From contig JAEPOM010000001.1 in the NCBI GenBank assembly GCA_017642885.1, positions 310,001 to 374,000 of the forward strand: a DNA stretch of 64,000 nucleotides, given 5' to 3'. Source of the stretch: Henriciella sp. Lineage in GTDB: Bacteria > Pseudomonadota > Alphaproteobacteria > Caulobacterales > Hyphomonadaceae. Shown here one piece after another: positions 45,101 to 53,243 of this stretch. A program made the translations under genes and the position numbers. A model generated the notes under the pieces. The model was not told the DNA's origin. It did not search any database and saw nothing but the letters and a program-made list of their open reading frames with translations. The stretch's first letter is position 1, and each line of letters starts with the position of its first letter.

Positions 45101-45174
45101 TGGATGCCGGGGCTGGGATCGAACCAGCATTGACTGAGTCAAAGTCAGTTGTTCTTCCACAAGGCGACCCGGCA
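45101..45174 (-). tRNA. tRNA-Gln (UUG), atypical
   Basis: On the minus strand the 74 bases fold as a tRNA: acceptor TGCCGGG/CCCGGCA (U1-A72), anticodon stem ACTGA/TCAGT with loop CTTTGAC (anticodon TTG), variable loop CAAT, T stem GCTGG/CCAGC with TTCGATC, then T and an encoded CCA. Two features are odd. The D stem GCC has no good partner: only G10-C25 pairs, with C-A at the next two. The discriminator base is U rather than the usual G for tRNA-Gln. It lies between the his attenuator and hisS. Confidence 0.8.
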
Positions 45175-45202
45175 AAAGGTCGGATCGGTGGACACTCTGA
45201 AT

Positions 45203-45239
45203 TCACGTTATTTGGAGAAGGAATTTTATGAAAACGTGA
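45203..45239 (-). repeat. Additional 7-bp inverted repeat in the his leader
   Basis: On the minus strand TCACGTT (45233-45239) is complementary to AACGTGA (45203-45209), around a 23-base AT-rich loop. The left arm overlaps the 3' edge and T-run of the attenuator terminator, so it may compete with it. Confidence 0.5.
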
Positions 45240-45264
45240 GGCGCACCGAGATCGTTCGCGCCTC
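45231..45264 (-). terminator. Candidate his attenuator terminator hairpin
   Basis: On the minus strand GAGGCGC (45258-45264) pairs perfectly with GCGCCTC (45238-45244) around a 13-base loop, and TTTT follows after ACG. The 5' arm is also needed for the upstream hairpin 45257-45274, so the two are mutually exclusive. The T-run is short, so termination may be partial. Confidence 0.6.
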
Positions 45265-45274
45265 CTCGGGCGCG
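45257..45274 (-). promoter_or_regulatory. Candidate his antiterminator hairpin
   Basis: CGCGCC begins right after the leader peptide stop (minus strand, 45269-45274) and pairs with GGCGCG (45257-45262) around CGAGGA. A ribosome at the leader stop codon would cover the first arm and free GAGGCGC for the terminator. A ribosome stalled on the His codons would leave it free to pair. Confidence 0.6.
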
Positions 45275-45313
45275 TCAGGTCTGTTGATGATGGTGATGCA
45301 GTCTTGTTTTCAT
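45275..45313 (-). CDS. his operon leader peptide
   Basis: A 13-codon frame reads MKTRLHHHHQQT then TGA. Four consecutive His codons (CAT CAC CAT CAT) followed by two Gln codons are extremely unlikely by chance upstream of hisS-hisZ-hisG. The E. coli his leader has seven His in a row, and this is the same idea in a shorter form. The stop codon is immediately followed by the first arm of the antiterminator hairpin. No clear Shine-Dalgarno is seen. A TTGACG (-35-like, 45344-45349) lies upstream, but the -10 is weak. Confidence 0.85.
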   Translation of the reverse strand: MKTRLHHHHQQT

Positions 45314-45468
45314 GCCGCGGCCATTAGCTACCCAGCTGCGAAGCGTCAAGCCCGACCGCAAGATCATCGTTTCTGATCGGCAAGCGAGAATCAATAAAAT
45401 TTCACGGATAAATCAACCGTAAGTTATAGCCTCCCCCCTATGGTCACGGGGAAACTAGGGCCATTTAT

Positions 45469-46647
45469 TTGAAACGATTCTTTACCCTACTCGGCGCCAT
45501 GTCGCCCAGCACCAAGCTGGTTCGAGACGACGGTAGCTTTATCCTGTCGACGGAGGACATCCAACGTCGACGGATGGTCTTTGTCTCCAGTTTTGGCTTG
45601 GTCATGACCGTGATGTACACGATCCTGCAGGTTGTTCTGCTGGGGTTTGATAGTACTGGATTGTTCAATGTCGCGACCGGTGTCGTTGGCGCTGCGATTT
45701 GCGGCCTTGGGTTGAGGTTCAGCCTGTTTGGTGAGCGCCCTCAGCCAATGATCAGGATCCTATTGCTCGCATTTTCCGTCTTGATCTGGGGAGAGATTGC
45801 ATTTTCAGGCGGGATAACCGGGTACCATGTCGGCATCCTGCCAGTACTGCCCGTGATCGCCGCAATCTTGCTGAGTGCACGCGACACGATTCTCTTCACG
45901 GCGCTCAATCTGTTGGTCGTGCTCGGAATATCCGGTCTGGGCTATACCGGTTCATATCTGCCTGACTTCGCAATTGTCCCTGAAACCGATCTTATGATGT
46001 CATCCTTCATGATCATCCTTGCGATCCTTGGGTGCGGCGGCGCAGCGGTGACATTGGTTCTGCAGAGTGAGAAAGTGAATCGCCAGCTGATGGAATTGGT
46101 CGAGTACCAATCCCACCTCGCCGCGCATGACGCTCTCTCAGGGCTGGGCAACCGTATTCGCCTGCAACAACGTTTTGACGCGCTGAAGTCTGGCGAGACT
46201 TTCGACATCCTCCTGATCGACCTCGATGGCTTTAAGGCTGTGAACGACACGTTCGGTCACAATGCCGGCGACTATCTGATCAAGGCGCTGTCTGAGCGGT
46301 TGCGTGAGGTGACGGACGAAGAAGACTTGTTGGTCCGTCTGGGCGGCGACGAATTCGTCATCCTGCTTGAAAATGTCGACGGAACCCTGGCCAGCATTCG
46401 CAAGTATGCGGAGTATCTGATCGAGATCCTCAGCCGTCCCTACCTATGGGACAAGACCGTTCTGCGAATCTCGGCGTCGATCGGTCATGCCCGCTATCCC
46501 AATCATGGCTCGACACCGAGCAAGGTGCTGAGTCTCGCGGATAAGGCCCTGTATCAAGCCAAGGATGCGGGTAAGCGCCAATGCATCACTTATGGCTCGA
46601 CACCTGCTCCCAAACCGGCGCGTAAAGAGCATCCTCTGCGCGCATAG
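45469..46647 (+). CDS. Membrane-bound GGDEF diguanylate cyclase
   Basis: This makes cyclic di-GMP, the second messenger for motility and surface attachment. The N-terminal part (37-200) has about six hydrophobic segments, and a GGDEF domain follows (215-380) with AHDALSGLGNRIRLQQRF, LLIDLDGFKAVNDTFGHNAGDYL and the catalytic RLGGDEF (GGDEF at 292-296). The inhibitory RxxD site five residues before GGDEF is absent (the sequence is TDEED). The start is a TTG with AGGG about 8 bases upstream. An ATG ten codons later lacks a binding site. Confidence 0.9.
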   Translation: MKRFFTLLGAMSPSTKLVRDDGSFILSTEDIQRRRMVFVSSFGLVMTVMYTILQVVLLGFDSTGLFNVATGVVGAAICGLGLRFSLFGERPQPMIRILLLAFSVLIWGEIAFSGGITGYHVGILPVLPVIAAILLSARDTILFTALNLLVVLGISGLGYTGSYLPDFAIVPETDLMMSSFMIILAILGCGGAAVTLVLQSEKVNRQLMELVEYQSHLAAHDALSGLGNRIRLQQRFDALKSGETFDILLIDLDGFKAVNDTFGHNAGDYLIKALSERLREVTDEEDLLVRLGGDEFVILLENVDGTLASIRKYAEYLIEILSRPYLWDKTVLRISASIGHARYPNHGSTPSKVLSLADKALYQAKDAGKRQCITYGSTPAPKPARKEHPLRA

Positions 46648-46748
46648 CGCTGAAATCGAACGCAAAATCGCCCCATTCGGTGCAAATCAGCGCCTAAAAT
46701 TCTCGTAACAGTGCAGAAACGACCAAGCCGGGGCTTCCGGTGGCCATC

Positions 46749-46760
46749 GAACCATGGTTC
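46749..46760. promoter_or_regulatory. 12-bp palindrome upstream of chvI
   Basis: GAACCATGGTTC, 64-75 bases before the chvI start, perfect over all 12 bases. It may be a regulator site. No T-run follows. Confidence 0.35.
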
Positions 46761-46823
46761 AACAGCCGCCGACAATTTGGCCCGGTTACCTATCGATCGG
46801 GTTTGAAAGCAAAGGGCTGGACC

Positions 46824-47519
46824 ATGACCACACTTGCACTTGTAGATGATGACGAGAACATCATTGCCTCGCTGAAGATTTTCTTCGAAGCTGAGGGCTA
46901 TAATGTCCGCACCTACCATGATGGTCTGACGGCGCTCGGCGCGCTGACCGACAGCCCACCTGATCTTGCGATCCTCGATGTGAAGATGCCCAAGATGGAC
47001 GGCATGGAGCTCCTGAAGCGCCTGCGCCAAACCTCAGAGCTTCCGGTTATTTTCCTGACATCGAAAGACGAAGAGATTGATGAAGTGATCGGCTTCAATA
47101 TCGGCGCCGATGATTTTGTCCGCAAACCTTGTTCGAACCGCCTTCTATCAGAGCGTGTGAAAGCGGTCCTGCGCCGGGCGCGAGCTTCAGATAGCGGCCC
47201 GGAGGATGGCGACGTCAAGCCAATCGTTCGTGGACGTCTGACGCTCGACCCAAACCGTCACTCATGCTCCTGGGATGGTCATCCGGTTCGCTTGACCGTG
47301 ACCGAGTTCTTGATCCTGCAGGCTCTGGCGCAACGTCCCGGCTATGTGAAATCTCGCGACAACCTGATGGACGCGGCCTATGACGACCAGATCTATGTCG
47401 ATGACCGCACGATTGACAGCCACATCAAGCGGCTGCGCAAGAAGTTCCGCGAGAGCGACAAGGAGTTCGACTCGATCGAAACGCTGTATGGCGTTGGCTA
47501 TCGCTACAATGAAAGCTAA
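46824..47519 (+). CDS. chvI: ChvI-type two-component response regulator
   Basis: This OmpR-family DNA-binding regulator has 231 residues. The receiver has the acidic pocket VDDDEN (8-12), phosphoacceptor Asp52 in [13 protein letters not shown], and the Thr/Lys FLTSKDEE. The winged-helix domain ends [23 protein letters not shown], the hallmark of ChvI. In related bacteria ChvG-ChvI controls envelope, acid and osmotic stress genes. The ATG at 46824 matches the ChvI N-terminus (TTLALVDDD). The sensor kinase gene chvG, often next to chvI, is not present here. The next gene is a lipoprotein 26 bases downstream. Confidence 0.92.
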   Translation: MTTLALVDDDENIIASLKIFFEAEGYNVRTYHDGLTALGALTDSPPDLAILDVKMPKMDGMELLKRLRQTSELPVIFLTSKDEEIDEVIGFNIGADDFVRKPCSNRLLSERVKAVLRRARASDSGPEDGDVKPIVRGRLTLDPNRHSCSWDGHPVRLTVTEFLILQALAQRPGYVKSRDNLMDAAYDDQIYVDDRTIDSHIKRLRKKFRESDKEFDSIETLYGVGYRYNES

Positions 47520-47545
47520 AATCTAGACGTGGTGGGGACTACACA

Positions 47546-48010
47546 ATGAAAACACAGATTATCGGTTCCGTTCTGGCAGCGGCGCTCGTGAACGCTTGCG
47601 GTGGCGGCGAGCCAGAGATCGTCGATCCGTATGCGGATCTGGCGGAAGACACGCTGCTGGTTCGGTTCGAAGCGAACCCGAATGTCGAGAACGGACAGTG
47701 TAATCCGAACGTCCATTACGCGCTGCGCACAAGCGAGGCGTATATTTTTGCGAACGTGAGCATCGCGGTCGGCGACAACCTCACAGGGTCAGGCGTCAAT
47801 CTCGCCAACCTCGAGGAGAGCGGCGTCGCCCGGACGGATGCCGAGCTGAACATGTTCGAAGCCTATGACCAGCCCTGCTCAGAGTTGCAAGTGAAAGTCA
47901 CTGATCTGAAATGCCGAACGGAAGCGGAAACCGATGGCTCACCTTGCCCCTCCCCTCAGTTTGAAGGGACGGAGATGTTCGCGAGCTTTCGCGGTTTGCC
48001 GGACTATTAG
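47546..48010 (+). CDS. Uncharacterised lipoprotein downstream of chvI
   Basis: The 154-residue product has a signal MKTQIIGSVLAAALVNAC with the lipobox VNAC followed by Gly-Gly-Gly. The mature part has four further cysteines (QCNP, QPCS, LKCR, SPCP) that could form two disulfides in the periplasm. The domain looks beta-rich. No family is recognised. It lies 26 bases after chvI, so it may be co-transcribed and related to ChvI-controlled envelope functions. The stop overlaps the opposing Sel1-like gene by four bases. Confidence 0.72.
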   Translation: MKTQIIGSVLAAALVNACGGGEPEIVDPYADLAEDTLLVRFEANPNVENGQCNPNVHYALRTSEAYIFANVSIAVGDNLTGSGVNLANLEESGVARTDAELNMFEAYDQPCSELQVKVTDLKCRTEAETDGSPCPSPQFEGTEMFASFRGLPDY

Positions 48011-48285
48011 TTGGCGAGTTGCAACCAGGCGCGCGCAGCGGCCAGAGCAGATTTGATATCTTCCTTGACCAGCAAGTCAGCCATTTCCTGACGACAAATC
48101 TTTGCGTCATCATAGCCTTTGAGCACAGCCAGGTTGAACCATTTGTGCGCAGCGATCAGATCCTGTTCGCAGTCCACACCTTCTGAATACGCAAGTCCCA
48201 CGCGGTACAGCTCTTCGCCTGTGGCCGTGGTTGCTTCCAACCCGGTTTCCGGCGCAATATCTGTTGCCATATCTGAATAAGGCAT
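48007..48285 (-). CDS. Sel1-like repeat protein, small
   Basis: This 92-residue protein contains one or two Sel1/TPR-like repeats: TGEELYRVGLAYSEGVDCEQDLIAAHKWFNLAVLKGYDDA, with the repeat consensus 'A...LG..Y..G.....D...A..W...A...G...A'. The C-terminal helix ends AARAWLQLAN. Such repeats make short superhelices for protein contacts. AGGATAAAGAAG precedes the ATG. It converges on the chvI-linked lipoprotein gene and overlaps its stop by four bases. Confidence 0.75.
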   Translation of the reverse strand: MPYSDMATDIAPETGLEATTATGEELYRVGLAYSEGVDCEQDLIAAHKWFNLAVLKGYDDAKICRQEMADLLVKEDIKSALAAARAWLQLAN

Positions 48286-48547
48286 CTTCTTTATCCTCTC
48301 TCGTTTCGAGAGGTGCTCGAGCTTGGTTTTCCAAGTCTCGAGACACCCACCATCACTGTCTCCAATTCCTCGGCGACAGGTGTGAGATTGCCGGACAGAC
48401 TCTTCTGTATGGTTAACGCAGAACGGCCCAAACAGGCAGTTCGTTAACGCCCACCGGGCGCGCCATTAAGAATTGGCGGGTTTTTGTGATGTTTTGGTAG
48501 GACAGGCGCAAAATTCCCATCGAACGCGTTAGTCATAGTGCGGCGCT

Positions 48548-50116
48548 CTAGCCCGGCACGACCGCCGCAATGAGACGCGGTCCGGGGACGGCGATTGCCT
48601 CCGCCAGGGCTTCATCGAACGCCTCAGCCGTTGTCGCTTCCGCTGCGGGTACGCCCATGCTGGTCGACAATTGCACCCAATCGATATCCGGGCCGCCAAT
48701 TGACAGCATGTCTTTTGCGGTCGGTCCGGGATTACCCGCACCCGTCCGATAAAGTTCAATATTGAGGATGCGGTATGAGTGATTGACGAAAACAATCGTC
48801 GTCACGTCGGCTTGCTCGCGCGCCATGCTCCACAAGGCCTGATTTGTGTACATACCGGCGCCATCGCCTGAGAGGCAAATCGTCTTCCGATCCTGCGCGG
48901 CAAGCGCAGCACCCAAAGCCAGAGGCATCCCCATCCCGATCGCGCCACCGGTCAACATCATCCAATCGTGCGGCTGCGCATTCTGCGTTGGAATGTAAGA
49001 CATCAGACCATTCGAGACGCCGTCATCTGAAACAATGGCGTTTTCCGGCATATGCCGGGCAAGGCTCTGCCCGACCGCTTGAGCTGTGAGATCTCCGGTC
49101 GGCGCATCTGGCACGTTCAGAGTCTCGACCGGTGCGCTCTCTTTCGCACCCATGGCATCAGCGAGCGCCGCCAGGGTTGCAGCACTATCGGTCCCGGCAT
49201 CGCCAAGATCCAGAACATCGCATCCTTCAGGGACAAGGAGGCTGGGCTTTCCGGGATAGGCGAAAAAGGCGACCGGTGGCTGGGTTCCGGCGGTCAGCAT
49301 CAAGTCGCTGCCCTCGAGGTCTGCCATCGCACCTTCCGCAAAATACTGCATGCGTTCGGGTGCAAACACGCCTGCCCCGCGGCGCATCTTTGTATAGAAC
49401 GTGTCGGTGAGGACGCGAACACCGGCGGCTTTCAAACGCGCCGCTGCTTGCAGACCTGTCTCGGACAAAGCTGTGCCATTAATGATGAGAACCGGTTTCG
49501 CGGCGTTGGAAATGGCCTCTACCGCGCTGTCGATTTGGGCCTTGGAAACCGAGCGAAGGGCGGGCGGCGTGACTTTCTCGCCTTCAATCCCGCCTTCAAG
49601 CCAGGCGCTATCCGCGGGAAGGATTAGAGAGACAGGTCCAGGTTTTGGTCCAAAGCTCGCCGCGAATGCTTCGGATGCGAGGGCGCCCGTATCGCCAACT
49701 CTGTTTGCGGATTTGATCCAGCGCGAGTTTGGCCCCGCCAGACCCACGATGTCGGAGGTGAGCGGCGCATCATATCTCAGATGGGGGACCGCGTGATCGC
49801 CAATGACATTGATCATCGGTGTGTTGGCGCGCCCCGCATTGTGAATGTTCGCCCCTGCATTCATGTACCCCGCGCCCAAGTGCAGCAGAGTCATCGCAGG
49901 GGTTCCTGAAATGCGCGCATACCCATCAGCGGCGCCGGTGGCGACGCCTTCGAACAAGCAGAGGACAGAGCGTATTCTCGGCTCGCCATCCAGCGCGGTG
50001 ACGAGATGCATCTCCGATGTGCCTGGATTGGCAAAACAGGCAGAGACGCCATTGTTCGCTAGCGTCGACACTAATGCTTCCGCTCCGGTGAGCGTCTCGT
50101 TCTGTGGGTCAGCCAT
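48548..50116 (-). CDS. Thiamine-diphosphate-dependent acetolactate synthase/benzoylformate decarboxylase-like
   Basis: This ThDP enzyme has 522 residues from the ATG at 50116. The PYR domain has the catalytic-Glu block VLCLFEGVATGAADGYARISG. The central Rossmann domain follows, and the PP domain has the metal motif GDGAGMYTNQALWSMAREQADVTTIVFVNHSYRILN (Asp/Asn ligands). The closest pattern is the benzoylformate decarboxylase/acetolactate synthase-like group. A feruloyl-CoA-synthase-like gene lies just upstream on the same strand, suggesting a link to aromatic acid metabolism, but this is inference. Confidence 0.85.
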   Translation of the reverse strand: MADPQNETLTGAEALVSTLANNGVSACFANPGTSEMHLVTALDGEPRIRSVLCLFEGVATGAADGYARISGTPAMTLLHLGAGYMNAGANIHNAGRANTPMINVIGDHAVPHLRYDAPLTSDIVGLAGPNSRWIKSANRVGDTGALASEAFAASFGPKPGPVSLILPADSAWLEGGIEGEKVTPPALRSVSKAQIDSAVEAISNAAKPVLIINGTALSETGLQAAARLKAAGVRVLTDTFYTKMRRGAGVFAPERMQYFAEGAMADLEGSDLMLTAGTQPPVAFFAYPGKPSLLVPEGCDVLDLGDAGTDSAATLAALADAMGAKESAPVETLNVPDAPTGDLTAQAVGQSLARHMPENAIVSDDGVSNGLMSYIPTQNAQPHDWMMLTGGAIGMGMPLALGAALAAQDRKTICLSGDGAGMYTNQALWSMAREQADVTTIVFVNHSYRILNIELYRTGAGNPGPTAKDMLSIGGPDIDWVQLSTSMGVPAAEATTAEAFDEALAEAIAVPGPRLIAAVVPG

Positions 50117-50189
50117 GGCGATTTCCAATCCTGCGTCGTGGTCCGTTTTGTTTATAGCGGTGCTACAGAAAATACAGGCCCTGAATCAA

Positions 50190-50229
50190 GACAGGACGAT
50201 GAATCGCGCGAGCGATCCATCGTCCTGTC
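50190..50229. repeat. Long perfect hairpin, about 18 paired bases, between two minus-strand genes
   Basis: GACAGGACGATG (50190-50201) is complementary to CATCGTCCTGTC (50218-50229). Inside, ATCGC and GCGAT continue the stem after a single A-C mismatch, leaving loop GCGA. No T-run follows on either strand, so it is not a standard terminator. It is 89-128 bases upstream of the ThDP enzyme gene start (50116) and downstream of the acyl-CoA synthetase gene. Confidence 0.7.
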
Positions 50230-50366
50230 AGGGTCCGCAGACAAGCCACAAAGGGGTATGGCTGCAAGAGGCATAGTTCTATGATCTTGCAGCGGCAATA
50301 TCTGACGTGGCGGCAGCGAATTCAAGTCATTCAATCTGGTGACACGGAAATACTGGTATTCAGACA

Positions 50367-52229
50367 TCAAAGGACGATGAGCCGTGAAGTTATACCATCA
50401 CTATATAGCTGCTCGACCTCGGTTTGCCGCAGGGTCTGGGCCTTGTTCTGATTGATGTAGCCCTTCTCTGTGATCTCTCCGGCATCGGGCTGAGGCTGGG
50501 TCGGTTGTAACAATACGCGGGCGATCCGGTTCGCTGCGTTCGGGTTACTCGCATTGTGTTGCGCCAATCCGGAACGAACCGCATCGACCACTTTTGGGTG
50601 CTCGATCATCTCAGATAGAGGGAGCTTTTCACCTACAAGCCGCTCGCAATAGCTCTCATTGACGAAGCCAAGCAGACAAACGGCATCCCGATTGAGGCCG
50701 CAAACCACAGCATCGGCGAGCGCGCCATCCACCGCCTGTACCGCCTGCACGCGGAGCTTACCGGCTGAGACCCACGTCCCGTTCGCAAGTTTGAACTCCT
50801 CGGCCGTGCGGCCATCAAAAGCGAGGCCTTTGTTGGGATCGTCTGGATCAACGAATCGCACCGCATCGCCGAGCCGATAGAACCCTTCTTCATCGAACGC
50901 GGCGCGAGTTTTTTCTTCATTGCGATAATAGCCTGGCGTGACGTTCACACCTTTAACCCGCAATTCTTTCTTGTCCCCCGCGGGCACCAGCTTGAACGTA
51001 TTGCCAGGCAGCGGCAGGCCGATCAGTCCCATCGTGTCATTCGGCCAATGCACGTTACTCGCAGTGGGAGATGTCTCTGTCGCGCCATACCCTGCAGACA
51101 AGGAAATCCGCTCTCCAGTGATGCGCACGGCAACCTTCTGGATGCGCTCATAGATATCCTGCCCCATCGAGGCTCCGCCATAAGCCATCTGACAGATCCG
51201 CTTGAAGAATGTCTGGGCCAGTGCTTCGTCTTGTTCGAACTCCGTCGCCAGCGCCGCCCAGGCCGCAGGCACCGTGGTGTGCTGGGTCGTCGACACTTCT
51301 TTCAGGTTGCGGATCATTTCAGGCAGGCGCGCAGGCGTCGGCGCACCCCAGTCGAGATACAGCGTCCCGCCCCAATCCGTCATGTTGTGAAGGATGGCAT
51401 TTGCACCATAGGTGTGGCTCCAGGGCAGGAAGTTACACATGACCTGAACCTCGCCCGTCACCTGCGCCAATCGGTCCTCGTCCCAGACAGAGCGGATCAT
51501 TTTGGCGTTCGCGGCAATCATGCCGTGCGTGTTGATCACGGCTTTTGGTTCACCTGTCGAACCAGAGGTCAGCATGAATTTCGCGACCGTTTCAGGCGTC
51601 AGGCGATCATAGGCTTCGTTGACCGAGTTGCCTCCAGAGACGGCAAACGCATCCAGTGATTGGCTCTGATATCCTGTCGGCGTATTGCGCGAATACAAAA
51701 CGAGACGGTCTTCGACTTGCATGCCATCGAGCCCGCGCTGATACTCGGCGCCGTCTTCGACATAGATATAGGCAGGCTCCACAAGGCCATCGACATAATT
51801 GAGCCGGGCGAAATCCTGGCTCAGCAAAGCATAGGCAGGCGTCACAGGCACGACCGGGCACCCTGCGAGCATAGCGCCATACATGACCAGCGCATGATCG
51901 ATCGTGTTGCGCGACAGGATCATGATTGGAGCCGCCGCCCCTGCATTCAGAAACCCCTGTGCCAGCGCGCGGATGCGGTCCCACGCTTCGGCATAGGTGA
52001 TCTCCTGCCACCCTTCTTTGGTCGGATCGACGGGATCGCGCTGTGCAAGCCAGATGCGATCAGGTGCCTGTTCGGCCCAGTATCTAAGCGGCCACAACAT
52101 GTGCGGTGGATAGTCTTTGAGAGGCTGCCCATTGCGGATCAGCACAGTGCCGTCATCGCGCGTTTCAATCAGCGTCTTTTGCGGCAGGTAGGGGAGTTCC
52201 CGAAAGGGAACATGACTGGTTTCGCTCAT
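50367..52229 (-). CDS. Feruloyl-CoA synthase-like AMP-forming acyl-CoA ligase
   Basis: This 620-residue AMP-binding enzyme activates an aromatic or fatty acid to its CoA thioester. The P-loop is FMLTSGSTGEPKAVINTH. The adenine-binding YGATETSP and the DGRTAEEFKLANGTW hinge are present. The ending DAGEITEKGYINQNKAQTLRQTEVEQLY resembles feruloyl-CoA synthases. The ATG at 52229 is chosen (a GTG three bases earlier is possible). The stop of the K+ channel gene is 3 bases upstream, so the channel and the synthetase are probably co-transcribed. Confidence 0.88.
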   Translation of the reverse strand: MSETSHVPFRELPYLPQKTLIETRDDGTVLIRNGQPLKDYPPHMLWPLRYWAEQAPDRIWLAQRDPVDPTKEGWQEITYAEAWDRIRALAQGFLNAGAAAPIMILSRNTIDHALVMYGAMLAGCPVVPVTPAYALLSQDFARLNYVDGLVEPAYIYVEDGAEYQRGLDGMQVEDRLVLYSRNTPTGYQSQSLDAFAVSGGNSVNEAYDRLTPETVAKFMLTSGSTGEPKAVINTHGMIAANAKMIRSVWDEDRLAQVTGEVQVMCNFLPWSHTYGANAILHNMTDWGGTLYLDWGAPTPARLPEMIRNLKEVSTTQHTTVPAAWAALATEFEQDEALAQTFFKRICQMAYGGASMGQDIYERIQKVAVRITGERISLSAGYGATETSPTASNVHWPNDTMGLIGLPLPGNTFKLVPAGDKKELRVKGVNVTPGYYRNEEKTRAAFDEEGFYRLGDAVRFVDPDDPNKGLAFDGRTAEEFKLANGTWVSAGKLRVQAVQAVDGALADAVVCGLNRDAVCLLGFVNESYCERLVGEKLPLSEMIEHPKVVDAVRSGLAQHNASNPNAANRIARVLLQPTQPQPDAGEITEKGYINQNKAQTLRQTEVEQLYSDGITSRLIVL

Positions 52230-52232
52230 CAC

Positions 52233-53015
52233 CTATCCTTGGCCAGGTGTTTCAATTTTCAACATGTCACCGCAATGCTTGCAGTGGATGGCATCGGAAT
52301 CATGCCGCGTCAGACCACACGCCTCGCAGGTATAGTCAACCTTGTCGCTGGGGAGTGTAATGGCGCGCAACAGTCTGAGAAAAAGCGTCAGGCCGAGCAC
52401 CATGATGACCACCGCCAGCATGCGCCCCCACGCGCCCTCCATCAAGATGTCACCATAACCGGTCGTGGTCAGGCTGGTCACCGTAAAATAGAGCGCGTCG
52501 ACATAAGTCTCGATGCCCGGATTGGTATCCTTTTGCAGTACGAAGACCAGGCCCGCCATCAAGAAGACGAACACAATGAGATTGGTCACGCGATCGAAGA
52601 TCTTCTCGTGTTGCTTCAGGTAAGAAGACACACCCTTCAGTCGCTTCAGCAAGGTGAAGGCGCGAATAATCCGCACCGCGCGCAGCAAGCGCAGGAAGGC
52701 CAGGTTCTGCGTGAACAGCGGCGCCAGCATCGAGATGACCACAATGAGGTCAGCCCAATTGTAGAACCGCTTCCAGAACTTCACCTTCGGCTGGGCAATA
52801 TAATAGCGCGCCGCGAGGTCGAGCCCGATCACCGCGCCAATCGCGTAATCTGCAATCGGATGCGAGACCCCATCGCCGCGAAATGGCGCCCAGAGAAAGT
52901 AGGCGATGGTCAGAATATCAAATGTCAGCAGCGCCAGCCGGAAGTAATAGGGCGCGCGCCCATGCCCTTCATATAGCCAGAACAATCTGCGGTTCAGCCC
53001 TTTTCGTTCGCTCAA
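52233..53015 (-). CDS. Voltage-gated K+ channel-like protein with C-terminal zinc ribbon
   Basis: This 260-residue six-span channel has an S4-like helix rich in Arg (FLRLLRAVRIIRAFTLLKRLKG, 108-128) and the selectivity filter TTTGYGD (183-189). The C-terminus, after the S6 helix, carries a CxxC-x11-CxxC zinc ribbon (C230, C233, C245, C248) in CEACGLTRHDSDAIHCKHCG. Bacterial Kv-like channels usually end in a short helical tail or RCK domain, so the ribbon is unusual. It is probably made with the acyl-CoA synthetase gene that starts immediately downstream. Confidence 0.9.
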   Translation of the reverse strand: MSERKGLNRRLFWLYEGHGRAPYYFRLALLTFDILTIAYFLWAPFRGDGVSHPIADYAIGAVIGLDLAARYYIAQPKVKFWKRFYNWADLIVVISMLAPLFTQNLAFLRLLRAVRIIRAFTLLKRLKGVSSYLKQHEKIFDRVTNLIVFVFLMAGLVFVLQKDTNPGIETYVDALYFTVTSLTTTGYGDILMEGAWGRMLAVVIMVLGLTLFLRLLRAITLPSDKVDYTCEACGLTRHDSDAIHCKHCGDMLKIETPGQG

Positions 53016-53243
53016 CGCTTTGCGCTCCCGTTCGCGAGTCCCAGACCATATCTATGACCGAAGCCTTTGGCGCTGTCATCAAAGCGGCGCACGCATCGCA
53101 TTGGGGAGGCAAGCCCTCACCCCGAAATTGTGATCTCAAATTGGCGTGAGGCGTGGTGAAGAGACGTGAAATGTATGTGAGCCGGAACCGGGCTAGGTCA
53201 GCTGCAATTCAAAAAAGACATTCACGCAAAAGGACCTCCCGCA

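Noticed and set aside
45215-45239. Plus-strand GGAGAAGGA followed by ATG AAA ACG TGA, a possible mini-leader
   Set aside because: It is the complement of the attenuator's T-run and 3' arm. No plus-strand gene that it could regulate is close enough.
45149-45376. Plus-strand 75-codon frame across the tRNA and his leader
   Set aside because: It runs antisense through the tRNA and attenuator and has no recognisable protein features. The minus-strand explanation is much stronger.
48410-48450. Two GTTAACG words between the Sel1-like and ThDP genes
   Set aside because: The spacing does not match a known operator, and no hairpin of note accompanies them.
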